A stretch of DNA of 64,000 bases from an archaeon (GTDB lineage: Archaea > Thermoproteota > Nitrososphaeria > Nitrososphaerales > Gagatemarchaeaceae): the NCBI GenBank assembly GCA_021823325.1, contig JAKAOG010000001.1, forward strand, positions 124,001 to 188,000. Direction: 5' to 3'. The translations under genes were made by a program, and so were the position numbers. Positions within the stretch are counted from its first letter, which is position 1; each line of letters opens with the position of its first letter. This document shows positions 25,152 to 34,477 of this stretch, in pieces. The notes below the pieces were generated by a model that saw nothing but the letters and a program-made list of their open reading frames with translations, made no database searches and had not been told where the DNA came from.

Positions 25152-26270
25152 TTGACCCTAGAGACCGAGTACATGCCCGACGCCGACAGGATAATGTCAG
25201 TATCGCTGGGCCCGCAGCACCCAGGGGCGGGCCATTTCCGCATCAAGCTCTGGCTCGACGGCGACTACGTCGTAAGAGCGGAGCCAGACGCAGGGTACGT
25301 CCACCGCGGGGAGGAGAAGATGGGAGAATACAGGAACTACACGCAGAACGTCCCCCACCTCGAGCGACCGGTGATACTAGACAGTTCGAACATACTGCTG
25401 CCGTACGCCCTCGGCGTCGACGAGCTCATGAGCAACAAGATCCCGGCGAGAGCCCAGTATCTCCGCGTCATCATGTCCGAGACCAACCGGATCATCTCCC
25501 ACATGTACTTCCTTGCGATTCAGGGGCTCTTCCTTGGCCACACGACCCTGATCACCTGGTGCATGGGAGACAGAGACTTTTGGATCGACTTCGCAGAACG
25601 GATAGCTGGGGCCAGGGTCACTTTCGCCTACATAATCCCGGGCGGTGTCAGGAACGACATCCCTTCCTTCGCCATCGACAAAGGTCTCAAGCTTTGCGAC
25701 TGGTTCGATAAGCGGATGGACGAGTATGAGAAGATCTTCTTCCAGAACCCCATGGTGCACCAGAGGTCGGACGGCATCGGGGTGCTCTCCCGGGAGGACG
25801 CCATCGCGTACGGCGCCACAGGAACGGTGGCCCGCGCTTCCGGTCTCGCGGTAGACGTCAGGAAAGACGAGCCCTACAGCTCCTACGATGACTTCGAGTT
25901 CAAGACTCCTGTAATGACGCAGGGGGACGTCTACGCCCGGTCCTATGTGGCTCTCCTTGACATGCGAGAAGCGGTCAAGATAATCAGGCAGGCGCTGAAG
26001 AGGCTCCCGCCTGGACCGGTCCGCCTCAAGCTCGGGCCGCAGCCTCGCGTCCCGGCAGGGGAAGTCTACTCTCGCACCGAAGGGGCAAGAGGAGAGATGT
26101 CGTACTATATCGTCAGCGACGGCTCTCCTAGGCCTTACCGGCTGAAAATCGGGGTACCGTCAGCCAAGAACCTCCGGGTCTTGCCTGTCCTGCTGAAGAA
26201 CGTCCACATCGCCGACATACCGCCCATATACTGGGGGCTGAACTACTGGCCTGTCGAGGCGGACAGGTAG
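25152..26270 (+). CDS. nuoD: NADH-quinone oxidoreductase subunit D
   Basis: This 372-residue homologue of the 49-kDa subunit has LGPQHPGAGHFR at the N-terminus, GYVHRGEEKM, and LERPVILDSSN, which line the quinone site. As expected for complex I, the [NiFe]-binding cysteines of hydrogenase relatives are absent from the C-terminus. The start is TTG 25152. It is the last gene of the cluster: the next gene is on the other strand, so the membrane and Fe-S subunits H to N must lie elsewhere. Confidence 0.92.
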   Translation: MTLETEYMPDADRIMSVSLGPQHPGAGHFRIKLWLDGDYVVRAEPDAGYVHRGEEKMGEYRNYTQNVPHLERPVILDSSNILLPYALGVDELMSNKIPARAQYLRVIMSETNRIISHMYFLAIQGLFLGHTTLITWCMGDRDFWIDFAERIAGARVTFAYIIPGGVRNDIPSFAIDKGLKLCDWFDKRMDEYEKIFFQNPMVHQRSDGIGVLSREDAIAYGATGTVARASGLAVDVRKDEPYSSYDDFEFKTPVMTQGDVYARSYVALLDMREAVKIIRQALKRLPPGPVRLKLGPQPRVPAGEVYSRTEGARGEMSYYIVSDGSPRPYRLKIGVPSAKNLRVLPVLLKNVHIADIPPIYWGLNYWPVEADR

Positions 26271-26357
26271 GCCCCGACAAAGCCTCCAGTCTCTAGCTGG
26301 CATGCAAGGAAGCTGAACCGGATGCCTTGGTCTCCCCCTCGCTGACCTCCCGCGAGG

Positions 26358-27290
26358 CTAGCGCCCCGCCTCCACGACGGGCGGTGCAAACGGCTCTGCG
26401 TCGGGCACCTTCTCCCCCTTGTGGAACACGTATACCCCGGCGATGATAAGGACGCCGCCGAGAACCTGGGCCGGCGAGATCTGCTCGCCTAGGAAGACGA
26501 GCGCGAAGACCGCCCCGAAGACGGTCGAGCTCGACCATACCAACAGCATCCGAATCGCCCCGAGGCGCTTGACCGCGGCGATGAACAGGTAGGTGCCACC
26601 TGCGACCGCCAGCGCGAGCATCCCCATGGCTGCGCCACCCGCTTCATTGAAGCTCAGCGGGACCAGTGCCGCGAGAAAGGCCGCCGTCAGCACGCCCCCT
26701 CCGATCATGTTCCTGAACTTGCTGATCAGCATGGTGTCGAACTTCCTCGACGCAATGACCATGACGTTGTTCTCCACCCCCCAAAGAAGGGTGCCGCCGA
26801 GCACGAGTAGACTCCCTGTGAAGTTCTGGAAGAACGACATCCTCGAGAGGTCTAGGTTGGTAGAGACGATCACCAGACCAGCGACGATCAGCAGCGCCCT
26901 TGCAGCCAACCCGCGGCTCAGCCTCTCCCGGAACGCTGTGTAGGCGATCACCGTGGTGAACAGGACTTCGCCGTTCGCGAGCAAAGACGCGTTGACCGCC
27001 GTGGTCTCGCTCAGCCCCTCGAAATACATCAGCGGAGCCAGTCCTGCCCCTATCAGTCCGAAGAAGATCAGGTAGCGGAGGCTCCCATGGTCGGGTCTCT
27101 TCTTCGGCTGATAAGCCAGAAGGACGAAGCTGGAAAGCAACAGGGAGAGACCCGTTACCACGATGGGGCTGTTGTAGTTCAACGAATACTTCGCGAGCGT
27201 AGAGACTGAGCCGGCGCATATCGATCCCACGACGGCGTAGACGTAACCTTTCGTCGTCTCTGTCTTCGGCGCCCCCGACGGCCGTTTCAC
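26358..27290 (-). CDS. DMT/EamA family transporter
   Basis: The 310-residue protein has about ten hydrophobic helices arranged as two EamA-type halves. The first begins GYVYAVVGSICAGSVSTLAKY, and the second ends with SPAQVLGGVLIIAGVYV, the typical final-helix motif. It likely exports a metabolite or drug. Translation starts at GTG 27290. It is divergent from the MscL-like gene and convergent with nuoD, and nothing nearby indicates its cargo. Confidence 0.85.
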   Translation of the reverse strand: MKRPSGAPKTETTKGYVYAVVGSICAGSVSTLAKYSLNYNSPIVVTGLSLLLSSFVLLAYQPKKRPDHGSLRYLIFFGLIGAGLAPLMYFEGLSETTAVNASLLANGEVLFTTVIAYTAFRERLSRGLAARALLIVAGLVIVSTNLDLSRMSFFQNFTGSLLVLGGTLLWGVENNVMVIASRKFDTMLISKFRNMIGGGVLTAAFLAALVPLSFNEAGGAAMGMLALAVAGGTYLFIAAVKRLGAIRMLLVWSSSTVFGAVFALVFLGEQISPAQVLGGVLIIAGVYVFHKGEKVPDAEPFAPPVVEAGR

Positions 27291-27360
27291 CGAGCGACTC
27301 CCGCCAACCCTTGACCGGTACGCTATGAAGTCTTAAATCACGTCATCCGCTCTGGGCGCT

Positions 27361-27750
27361 GTGTCCGCAAACGCGGAAGTTCTCGAAGAACTCAGAAAAA
27401 TAAGAGAGCTCCTGACTCCAAAACCTGCCCCACCTGCGCCTCCGGAGCCGAAGGGGATGAGCGCGGAATTCACGGCGTTCCTGAAAAACTACAAGGTCCT
27501 CGGCCTAGCCGTCGCCTTCATCCTAGGCTTGTACCTGGGACTGTTGGTGCAGGCGCTAGTCAAAGACCTCATCTTGCCGATCATAGGCATACCCCTGAGC
27601 AGCATGGGGAATCTGACGTCGCTCACAGAAGAGTTCGCAGGCCAGACCTTCGCAGTAGGTGACTTCCTGAACGCTGTAATCACCTTCATCATCGTCGCCT
27701 TCGTCATCTTCCTCGTCGTCAAGATCGCCAAGCGATACAAGATCGAATAG
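27361..27750 (+). CDS. MscL-like mechanosensitive channel protein
   Basis: The 129-residue protein starts with a short charged helix (LEELRKIRELL) and a Pro-rich stretch. A first transmembrane helix LGLAVAFILGLYLGLLVQAL follows, leading into the LVKDLILPIIG segment typical of MscL. A second helix AVITFIIVAFVIFLVVKIA ends in basic residues. It probably opens under hypo-osmotic tension. The start is GTG, 26 bp after TCTTAAATCA. The N-terminal extension is longer than in bacterial MscL. A T-rich run follows the stop. Confidence 0.75.
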   Translation: MSANAEVLEELRKIRELLTPKPAPPAPPEPKGMSAEFTAFLKNYKVLGLAVAFILGLYLGLLVQALVKDLILPIIGIPLSSMGNLTSLTEEFAGQTFAVGDFLNAVITFIIVAFVIFLVVKIAKRYKIE

Positions 27751-27863
27751 GGGCTCTCTCCCTTTTTCTCTTGGGCCAGAGTGTGTTTCGTTAAGCATAC
27801 TGTCAATGCTAATTGCCTCAGCGAGTATTCTCCGGCTTCTCTGATATCAACGAGGACATCACG

Positions 27864-28505
27864 ATGAGCAGCAAGTTCGAAAAGGGATGGAAGACCCAGG
27901 AGACGGAGCCTTTCGGAAAGATGGTCCGCGAGACGGTTCGCGGGCCTCAGCCGATGCGCCCCCAGATCCAGAAGGCGACCCAGCAGTTGACTGGGGAGAT
28001 CAACCGACTGGACCAGGCTATGGGCAGGCTGAAGCAGCGAGAGAACTCCATCTTCAAGAAGACCGTGACCGCAGTCCAAGCACACGACCAGGAATCAAGC
28101 AAGGCGTACTCCAACGAGCTCGCCGAAGTCCGCAAGATGGAGAAGATCGTCACCCAGTCGAAGATCGCCCTTGAGCAGATCACGACCAGGCTTCAGACGG
28201 TCACCGACATCGGAGACTTCGCGTCGACAATCGCCCCGGCAATCGGGGTGATCAAGAACGTACGCGCAACCCTTGGCGAAGCTATGCCCGACGCCCAGGG
28301 GGCCCTCGGGGAGATTGGCGCCCAGCTGAACTCGATCATGGTGGATGTCGGCCAGATAACTGGGACGACATTCTACCAAGCCGAGAACAGTGACGAGGCG
28401 AACAAGATCCTGGCAGAGGCGTCAGCCATCGCGGAGAAGCGCATGGCCGAAAGCCTCCCCGAAGTGCCGAACTCGGCGGGTCAGTCCATCTTCACGTCCG
28501 AATAG
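27864..28505 (+). CDS. cdvB: CdvB/ESCRT-III (Snf7) family cell-division protein
   Basis: I start at ATG 27864 because a GAGG lies 8-12 bases upstream and the earlier TTG frame adds an unlike segment. The 213-residue product begins with a basic FEKGWKTQ and has the long helical core of archaeal ESCRT-III. PMRPQIQKATQQLTGEINRLDQA comes first, then coiled helices to about residue 150. The C-terminal LAEASAIAEKRMAESLP resembles a MIM-like helix that would bind the CdvC ATPase. It forms membrane-remodelling filaments at division. No cdvA or cdvC is in the window, and the broken-winged-helix found in CdvB proper appears absent. Confidence 0.8.
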   Translation: MSSKFEKGWKTQETEPFGKMVRETVRGPQPMRPQIQKATQQLTGEINRLDQAMGRLKQRENSIFKKTVTAVQAHDQESSKAYSNELAEVRKMEKIVTQSKIALEQITTRLQTVTDIGDFASTIAPAIGVIKNVRATLGEAMPDAQGALGEIGAQLNSIMVDVGQITGTTFYQAENSDEANKILAEASAIAEKRMAESLPEVPNSAGQSIFTSE

Positions 28506-28570
28506 AAAACCCAAGGCAGCTCGGCGAAAGCCGGGCGGCCCCCTCTTTGTGTATATGGTTCGGTGTCTCC

Positions 28571-29272
28571 CTACCCTGAAGGTGATGAGGTGTTCCAGAG
28601 GAGCTCGAGGAACTCTTTCAGATGGCCCGCCACCGCGGGGCTGTCGACCCACCCGCACGCAGAGTGGTCAGGGAGGCCTATCAGCGCCACGTCCGAGTCG
28701 ACCAAAAGGTCGAAAGCGACATGGTTTCCAGTTCTTGTCTCGACCCCCGGCGGGAGGAGGCCCACCCCTTCGTCGTCGCAGATGGCGCGCACTCTTACGT
28801 TCCTAGCTACTGACTCCGCGAGCAGCTCCATGATCTTCGCGTCCTCCAAACCCATGCTCGGCGCCACCAGCACCACGCTTTCCTTCGCCCCCCTGAGCAT
28901 CTCGTAGATCTTCCCCAGGACCTTCTCGCGTCCCCTAAGCGTGTAGACAAGCTCGGCGTCCTCCGCTGGCTCGGCCTTGTAGATCTTCTCGAGCTCTGCA
29001 AACGTGTCTTCCACATCCGACGTCACCATCGCCTTCACGCTCCCTGGCTTCTTCGCCCTGTATGTCACAGGCTTCTTGACGACCTGCTCTACCCACCCCT
29101 TCCCTTCCAGGGACTTCAGAGCCGTGTAGGCGCTGGGATAGGGTATCCTTGCGTCTGACGCGACGTTCTTCGGCTCCGACGGGCCCAGCCCTGCGAGCGC
29201 GATGTAGGCTTTCGCCTCGTAGCTTGTCAGCCCGACGTCTTTCAACTGCTCGACGACGTCGGCTCTGTTCAT
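28571..29272 (-). CDS. TrmB family transcriptional regulator
   Basis: The 233-residue protein has the TrmB winged helix LKDVGLTSYEAKAYIALAGLG, PYPSAYTALKSLEGKGWVE, then a coiled linker and a phospholipase D-like effector domain (VLVAPSMGLEDAKIMELL). TrmB proteins bind promoters and often respond to sugars, though many have other ligands. The divergent gene is a geranylgeranyl reductase whose start codon lies the same distance from the shared TATA element, so it is the likely target. Confidence 0.85.
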   Translation of the reverse strand: MNRADVVEQLKDVGLTSYEAKAYIALAGLGPSEPKNVASDARIPYPSAYTALKSLEGKGWVEQVVKKPVTYRAKKPGSVKAMVTSDVEDTFAELEKIYKAEPAEDAELVYTLRGREKVLGKIYEMLRGAKESVVLVAPSMGLEDAKIMELLAESVARNVRVRAICDDEGVGLLPPGVETRTGNHVAFDLLVDSDVALIGLPDHSACGWVDSPAVAGHLKEFLELLWNTSSPSG

Positions 29273-29293
29273 CGTCAGGACGACGGCGAAGCT

Positions 29294-29303
29294 CTTATAT
29301 AGT
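29294..29303. promoter_or_regulatory. Shared TATA box between trmB-like and GGR genes
   Basis: CTTATATAGT is centred at about 29299. It is 27 bp from the ATG of the TrmB-like gene (29272, minus) and 27 bp from the ATG of GGR (29326, plus). The box is close to symmetric, and no second TATA element is apparent in the 53-bp gap. Both transcripts would be leaderless. Confidence 0.65.
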
Positions 29304-29325
29304 ATTTTCGTAGCGTTCGCAATTA

Positions 29326-30798
29326 ATGGCTAAACCTGACTACGACGTCGTCATTGCAGGAGGGGGGATGTCGGGCCTGATAACTGCCGCTTCAATCGGA
29401 CACTACTCAAAAGGCAAGGCAACAGTCCTGGTCGTCGACAGGAACAAGGAAAACGAGCCAGGGAGGAAGACAAACAACGGCTGGACGTGCGGCGACGCGA
29501 CGAGCAAAAGGTCTCTCGACTATCTCGCTGAGCACATCGGAGTCAGGTACGGCTCCCCGGAGCTCGAGCACCCTGTAAAGGGGGTCTACGTCTATTCGCC
29601 CGACAGGAAGTCAAAGGTCCTCTTCGAAGGCGAAGGGTATCTCTTCAACAGGAAGCTCGCACCGAGGCGGCAGGTCAACGACGCCAAGAAGCATGGGGCC
29701 GAGTTCATGTTCGGCGCTACCGCCGAGAGGCTCATCTCGGAAGAAGGAAAGATAACCGGGATAACGGGGAGGAAATCTGACGGCACCAGCTTCAGTGTGA
29801 CTGCCAAGATGGTGATCGACGCGACAGGGTCGTCCTCAACCCTCAGGCGCTTCATGCCCATTCCTTCGATGATCGAGAAGGAAATCGACCCCGACGACGT
29901 GGTCGGGACAGGACGCTACATCCTCGACTTCGAGCCGGCCAAGGAGGACTCTTCCTTCTTCTCGCCGGACTACTGCATCATCCACCTGGACCAGTACATC
30001 GCCCCCGCGGGTTACGCGTGGGTCTTCCCCAAGGGGAAGAAGAAGGTGAACATCGGCCTTGGGGTGTCACACTCCGGGCTGGCGAGGAGGAACAGGCGGT
30101 TCGGGCTCAACGACAACCTGCAGAGCCTGATCGACAAGTATCTGGCAGACAACCCCGTAATCAAGAACTACTCGCAGCCGGCCGACGACGCCAACGCGGG
30201 GAACACGAAAGGGAACTGGCAGGTCCCCGTCAGGCGCCACAACGACTGCATGGTCGCGAACGGTTTCGCGGTGGTCGGGGATGCCGCCTGGATGCCCAGG
30301 CCCATTGACGCCGGGGGGATCAGCCCTTCTATCTACGGGGGGACCATCCTCGGAAAGGTGGTCGCCGAGGCGCTCGAGTCTGGGGACACCAGCGAAGCGG
30401 GGCTCTGGAAGTACAACGTGGAGTACATGAACACTCACGGGTATCCGATGGCGAGCTTCGAAGTGCTCAGGCGATACCTGCAGACTGTCACTGATGACCA
30501 GATCAACTACGGGATGAAGCACTTCCTTTCAGAGGAGGATGTCGCAGCGATCACAGAGAGGAAACACCCCGAGTTCAACCAGGCTCGTTTCATGAACCCC
30601 ACGATGTGGTTCAGAGTCCTCGGCAAGTTCTCCCTCGCCAGAGGGCTGAGATACACCGTGAAAAAGAGCGCCTCCCTTGTGGACATCAATCTGGGTTACC
30701 CTGACTCTCCCAAGGGCTTCGCCGACTGGCAGAAGAGACTGGCGAAAGAGCTCGCAGAGACCGTTGAGAAGTTCAAACCTCTGGACGTAGCGAACTAG
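29326..30798 (+). CDS. Geranylgeranyl reductase (archaeal lipid saturation)
   Basis: This 490-residue flavoprotein opens with DVVIAGGGMSGLITAASIG (FAD site), has VIDATGSSS in the middle, and YAWVFPKGKKKVNIGLGV, the substrate-pocket motif of archaeal geranylgeranyl reductases. GDAAWMPRPIDAGGIS matches the third FAD motif. It would hydrogenate the isoprenoid chains of archaeal ether lipids using reduced ferredoxin or a similar donor. It is longer than classical GGRs (about 400-450) because of a C-terminal helical region. Confidence 0.88.
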   Translation: MAKPDYDVVIAGGGMSGLITAASIGHYSKGKATVLVVDRNKENEPGRKTNNGWTCGDATSKRSLDYLAEHIGVRYGSPELEHPVKGVYVYSPDRKSKVLFEGEGYLFNRKLAPRRQVNDAKKHGAEFMFGATAERLISEEGKITGITGRKSDGTSFSVTAKMVIDATGSSSTLRRFMPIPSMIEKEIDPDDVVGTGRYILDFEPAKEDSSFFSPDYCIIHLDQYIAPAGYAWVFPKGKKKVNIGLGVSHSGLARRNRRFGLNDNLQSLIDKYLADNPVIKNYSQPADDANAGNTKGNWQVPVRRHNDCMVANGFAVVGDAAWMPRPIDAGGISPSIYGGTILGKVVAEALESGDTSEAGLWKYNVEYMNTHGYPMASFEVLRRYLQTVTDDQINYGMKHFLSEEDVAAITERKHPEFNQARFMNPTMWFRVLGKFSLARGLRYTVKKSASLVDINLGYPDSPKGFADWQKRLAKELAETVEKFKPLDVAN

Positions 30799-30825
30799 AA
30801 ATACCACTCCCTCAAAGAAGCGGGC

Positions 30826-31224
30826 ATGGCAAAACTGACGCCTAAGGTTTCCAAGTTCCTGAAGGGGAAACACTTCGGGAAGCTCGCGACCGTCATGAAG
30901 GATGGGTCTCCCCACGTGACTCCCATATGGTACATGATGGACCGCGGCAAGGTGGTCATCAACACCACCAAGGACCGGGTCAAGTATCACAACATCAAAA
31001 GAGACGGACGGGTCTGCTTTCTCATCGACGACGGCTATCCCTACGTGATCCTCTTCGGAAGTGCCCGCATAGCCAAGGAACGCGACGAGAAGAAGGACAT
31101 AGAGACGCTCGCCATAAGGTACACTGGCCTCGCCCAGGGGAGGAAGTCGGCAAGGGAGAGGTTCTGGAAAGAGCCGCGCGCCTCCATCGAGATAACGCCT
31201 GAAAGGGTAGTCGACGGCCTGTAG
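30826..31224 (+). CDS. PPOX-class (F420- or flavin-dependent) oxidoreductase
   Basis: The 132-residue protein has the split-barrel fold of pyridoxamine-phosphate-oxidase-like proteins: GKLATVMKDGSPHVTPIWYMMDRGKVVINT and later strands VCFLIDDGYPYVILFGSARI. Such small archaeal members often use F420. It follows the GGR gene after 27 bp, so it may supply or consume electrons in the same pathway, which is not proven. It ends directly against the convergent TetR gene. Confidence 0.8.
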   Translation: MAKLTPKVSKFLKGKHFGKLATVMKDGSPHVTPIWYMMDRGKVVINTTKDRVKYHNIKRDGRVCFLIDDGYPYVILFGSARIAKERDEKKDIETLAIRYTGLAQGRKSARERFWKEPRASIEITPERVVDGL

Positions 31225-31809
31225 TCACTTCATCGCCCGGAAGAAGAAGTCCGTCACGAATCTGCTGTACGACTCCCTGTCGGAGCTCTTCGCGAAGTGG
31301 ATGTGCTGGAAGATCACCCGGTTGAGCATCCCCAGCAGGCAGTCCACGGCCAGCTTGGGGTCGGTCTTGCGGAACACCCCTTTGGAAATGGCCCTGCTCA
31401 CCAGCCCCTCAGCGATCGCCGATATCCTCTCGAGGTCCTCTGAGACCATCTGGGCGCTGTGCTTGTCCAGGGTGGCCGAGTCGCGCATGTACAGCCCTAT
31501 GTCGAACGTGTGTTCCGGGAACGACGTCAGGTAGGTCGAGGTGAACGACTCGAGCCCGGACCTGGGGTCGGCGGGCTTGGCGGCGGTCGCCAGCTTCTGG
31601 ATGAAATCCGCCATTGAAATCTGCCTTCGAGCCACCGCCTCGAACAGGCCCTTCTTGTTGCCGAAGTAGTAGTAGATGACCGGAGCCGTAGTGGACGTCT
31701 CTTTGCAGATGTCCCTTACTGAGACGTTCGCAAACCCCTTCTCGGCGAACATGCGCGATGCGACCTGGAGAATCTTCTCCGAGGTAGCCCGCTGTTCCTG
31801 AGCTTCCAT
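31225..31809 (-). CDS. TetR family transcriptional regulator
   Basis: The 194-residue protein has a TetR HTH at residues 9-55: KILQVASRMFAEKGFANVSVRDICKE, then APVIYYYFGNKKGLFEAVA. The helical C-terminal domain likely binds a small hydrophobic ligand. A perfect 7-bp inverted repeat between its TATA box (about 31833-31845) and ATG is the expected place for self-repression. The target beyond itself is not clear: both neighbours converge on or face away from it. Confidence 0.9.
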   Translation of the reverse strand: MEAQEQRATSEKILQVASRMFAEKGFANVSVRDICKETSTTAPVIYYYFGNKKGLFEAVARRQISMADFIQKLATAAKPADPRSGLESFTSTYLTSFPEHTFDIGLYMRDSATLDKHSAQMVSEDLERISAIAEGLVSRAISKGVFRKTDPKLAVDCLLGMLNRVIFQHIHFAKSSDRESYSRFVTDFFFRAMK

Positions 31810-31811
31810 CG

Positions 31812-31830
31812 TGGAACGAACTGCGTTCCA
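31812..31830. promoter_or_regulatory. Likely TetR operator (inverted repeat)
   Basis: TGGAACG-AACTG-CGTTCCA is a perfect 7-bp inverted repeat with a 5-bp centre, lying just before the tetR ATG and downstream of its TATA box. Size and placement suit a TetR dimer that blocks initiation. Confidence 0.65.
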
Positions 31831-31946
31831 GCTTATTTAACGGTTGAAGCGTCGGGAAACTTCGTCCCTGGCCCGTTGCCGACGTCGCCTACCTCACGGT
31901 AGGGTGTCCTTTGCTCGCTCAGCTCTGGCCCGTTGTGCTAGCTAGG

Positions 31947-33617
31947 CTAGTCGAAGTCTCCGCCTTCGCCGCCCATCCCGCCTGCCCCTCCAGGGGGTCC
32001 GGCGGGCGCCTTGGACTTGCCCGCGGCGATGACGTCGTCAATCCTCAGTATCATCGAGGCGGCTTCGGTGGCCGACCTGATGATCTGGATCTTGACCGCG
32101 AGCGGCTCGAAGACCTGACGCTGGTACATGTCCTTGACCTTGCCGTCGGCGGCCTCGATTCCGAACCACTTCCCGTTCTCGGTGGCGTGCTTGGCCCTGA
32201 ACTCGACTTGCGCGTCGATCGGGTCCATCCCCGCGTTGAGAGCGAGGGCGATCGGAATCGCTTCCAGCGCTTCCGCGAACTTCTGCGCAGCTAGCTGCTC
32301 TCTGCCCGAGAGCTTGTCGGCCCACTTCAGCACCCTTGCCGCAGCCTCTGCCTCCGCGGCGCCTCCGCCGGCGACGATCGCAGGCTTCTCGATGACGTCC
32401 TTCGTCACCATGAGCGCGTCATGGAGCGACCTCTCTCCTTCATCCACTATGCGCTGTGTCCCGCCCCTGACCAGTATCGTCACCGCCTTCGGGTTCTTGC
32501 ACCCTTCGACGAAGACCCACTTGTCTTCCTCTACCTTCCTTTCTTCGACGTGGGCGGCGAAACCAAGGTCTGACGGAGAAAGGTCTTCGAAGTTGTTGAC
32601 CACCCGGCCGCCCGTCGCCTTCGCCAGCTTGGTCATGTCAGACTCCTTCGCCCTCCTGACTGCGAGGACCCCGGCCTTAGCCAGGTAATGCTGTGCGATG
32701 TCGTCGATGCCCTTCTGGCACACGACTACGTTCGCACCCACTTCGACCGCCTTGTCGACCATCCCCTTCAGCATCTTCGTCTCCTCATCCAGGAACTTCT
32801 TCATCATGGACGGGTCGTTGATGTTGAGTTTCGCATCGAACTCGGTCTTCTCTATCTCGAAGGGTGCGCTGATGAGCGCGATCTTGGCCTTCTCGACCAC
32901 CTTCGGCATTCCAGAGTGGACTACCTCCTTGTCCAGCACTATGCCCTGGATGAGCTTGGTGTCCTTGAGCGCGCCTCCTGGCTTCTTCTCCACCTTGACG
33001 TTGTCGATGTCGACCCTGAATTCCTTCCCGGACTCCTCGGCCACAGCGAGAGTGGCGTCGACCACAAGTTTGGCGAGCTCCTCTGCCTCCTTGAATACGA
33101 GCTTCGTCTGCATGCTCGTCCTAGCGACCTTGACCAGCCAGTCCTTGTCCTCGGGACCGACGCTCTCTGCGACCTCTTCGAGCGCCTCCATGGCCTTCCT
33201 CGAAGCCTTCGTGTAGCCATCGACGATCACAGTCGGGTGGACGTCCTTGTCGAGTAGCTCCTCTGCCTTCTCCAGAAGGGCGCCTGCGAGCACGACGGCG
33301 GAGGTAGTCCCGTCTCCGACCTCGTTGTCGGTGGTCTTCGAGACCTCTACGAGCATCTTCGCAGCCGGGTGCTGGACGTCAATCTCCTTCAACATGGTCG
33401 CTCCGTCGTTGGTTATCGTCACGTCACCTAGCGAGTCGACGAGCATCTTGTCCATCCCGCGCGGACCGATCGAGCTCTTGACGATCTCTGAAATCAGCTT
33501 CGCCGCGGCGATGTTGTTCCTCTGGGCTTCCTTGCCCCTGCTTTGGCTCGACCCTTCCTTAAGAATCAGGACGGGCTGTCCGGATGACGTTACTGCCGGT
33601 ATAGCGGTTGTCGACAT
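31947..33617 (-). CDS. Thermosome subunit (group II chaperonin)
   Basis: This 556-residue protein has the group II chaperonin motifs: [42 protein letters not shown] (ATP hydrolysis Asp), [10 protein letters not shown], and the C-terminal region near [11 protein letters not shown]. It ends in a Gly/Met-rich tail ([14 protein letters not shown]) that lies inside the folding chamber. It folds cytosolic proteins in an eight- or nine-membered double ring. A TATA-like CTAATAAACC lies about 35 bp upstream of the ATG. Only one subunit gene is visible here. Confidence 0.97.
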   Translation of the reverse strand: MSTTAIPAVTSSGQPVLILKEGSSQSRGKEAQRNNIAAAKLISEIVKSSIGPRGMDKMLVDSLGDVTITNDGATMLKEIDVQHPAAKMLVEVSKTTDNEVGDGTTSAVVLAGALLEKAEELLDKDVHPTVIVDGYTKASRKAMEALEEVAESVGPEDKDWLVKVARTSMQTKLVFKEAEELAKLVVDATLAVAEESGKEFRVDIDNVKVEKKPGGALKDTKLIQGIVLDKEVVHSGMPKVVEKAKIALISAPFEIEKTEFDAKLNINDPSMMKKFLDEETKMLKGMVDKAVEVGANVVVCQKGIDDIAQHYLAKAGVLAVRRAKESDMTKLAKATGGRVVNNFEDLSPSDLGFAAHVEERKVEEDKWVFVEGCKNPKAVTILVRGGTQRIVDEGERSLHDALMVTKDVIEKPAIVAGGGAAEAEAAARVLKWADKLSGREQLAAQKFAEALEAIPIALALNAGMDPIDAQVEFRAKHATENGKWFGIEAADGKVKDMYQRQVFEPLAVKIQIIRSATEAASMILRIDDVIAAGKSKAPAGPPGGAGGMGGEGGDFD

Positions 33618-33717
33618 GATATCACTTATCGGTATACAACCAATTGGGGTTTATTAGTATTACGCGGCCGTGTGCTCCTTTGGGGTCCGGGGGTCGCGAA
33701 GATTGGTTGAGACCAGC

Positions 33718-34044
33718 CTATCGGGGCGGCTTCGCTTTCCCTGGCTTTTCCAGGGCCCTTTCTATCTTCTCGGCGAGCCCGAAATCCCAGTCGGTGACCC
33801 CGCCCTCAGAGTGGGTCTGGAGAGACAGCTTGATGGTGGTGTACCTCAAGTTGATGTCAGGGTGGTGTTCTTCCTTCTCGGCGATCGACGCGACTGCGTT
33901 GAGGAAAGAAATCCCGTCCATGAAGTTCTTGAACTCATAGGTCTTGACTATGAAAGGGCCTTCGCGCTTCCACCCTTTGAGATTCTTCAGCCTGTTTCCG
34001 ACTTCCAGGTCGCTAAGGAGGGCAGGCACGGGGTCGGTTGTCAC
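33718..34044 (-). CDS. Pterin-4a-carbinolamine dehydratase-like protein
   Basis: From GTG 34044 the protein has 108 residues, the normal family length. The longer frame extends far back over the divergent gene and is not supported. The active-site region EEHHPDINLRYTTIKLSLQTH matches the EHHP...TH motif, and GGVTDWDFGLAEKIE follows. It dehydrates 4a-hydroxytetrahydropterins. No pterin-dependent hydroxylase gene is seen nearby, so in this archaeon it may serve molybdopterin- or folate-like pterins. Confidence 0.9.
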   Translation of the reverse strand: MTTDPVPALLSDLEVGNRLKNLKGWKREGPFIVKTYEFKNFMDGISFLNAVASIAEKEEHHPDINLRYTTIKLSLQTHSEGGVTDWDFGLAEKIERALEKPGKAKPPR

Positions 34045-34126
34045 ATGGTTTCGTATATAATTTAGCGAACAGGCAACTGCAATTGACAGAGCCCGTTTAC
34101 CAACTGGATGCTGGTGATGATGACGG

Positions 34127-34450
34127 TTGCAGGAAAAGAGGATCATCCATTCGGCTGTCTCATCCGCCGCAAGGGTCGCCGATGCGAAATCGGGGGTGGC
34201 CACGAGCCTCGACTCTGGAATCACGAAGTCCAAAGTGAATGACGTGATCAAGCCCAGATCGCCTAGCTCGGCGATGAAGAAAGCAGGCATCGCGTTGATC
34301 GTCGGCGTTCCCGATCCGATCACCGCCGTCCCTGGCGTGGCCCTGGTCGCGGCTTCGTATGCGTCGAAGCGCAAGGAGCCAGCGAGTCTCGCAGACCTCG
34401 CCGCGGAAACAAGGAAGTTACTTCGTGACTTACAGAGTTTGAGCCTTTAA
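34127..34450 (+). CDS. Hypothetical protein with one hydrophobic segment
   Basis: This 107-residue protein starts at TTG 34127, just after an in-frame stop. Residues 49-80 are hydrophobic with Gly and Pro (AGIALIVGVPDPITAVPGVALVAASYA), enough for one or two membrane passes or a re-entrant loop. The N-terminus is basic and the C-terminal helix charged. I do not recognise the family. It is divergent from the pterin dehydratase and precedes two other small unknown genes. Confidence 0.5.
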   Translation: MQEKRIIHSAVSSAARVADAKSGVATSLDSGITKSKVNDVIKPRSPSSAMKKAGIALIVGVPDPITAVPGVALVAASYASKRKEPASLADLAAETRKLLRDLQSLSL

Positions 34451-34477
34451 GTATCTGGGTGGCCTCCGCGGCGTTCA

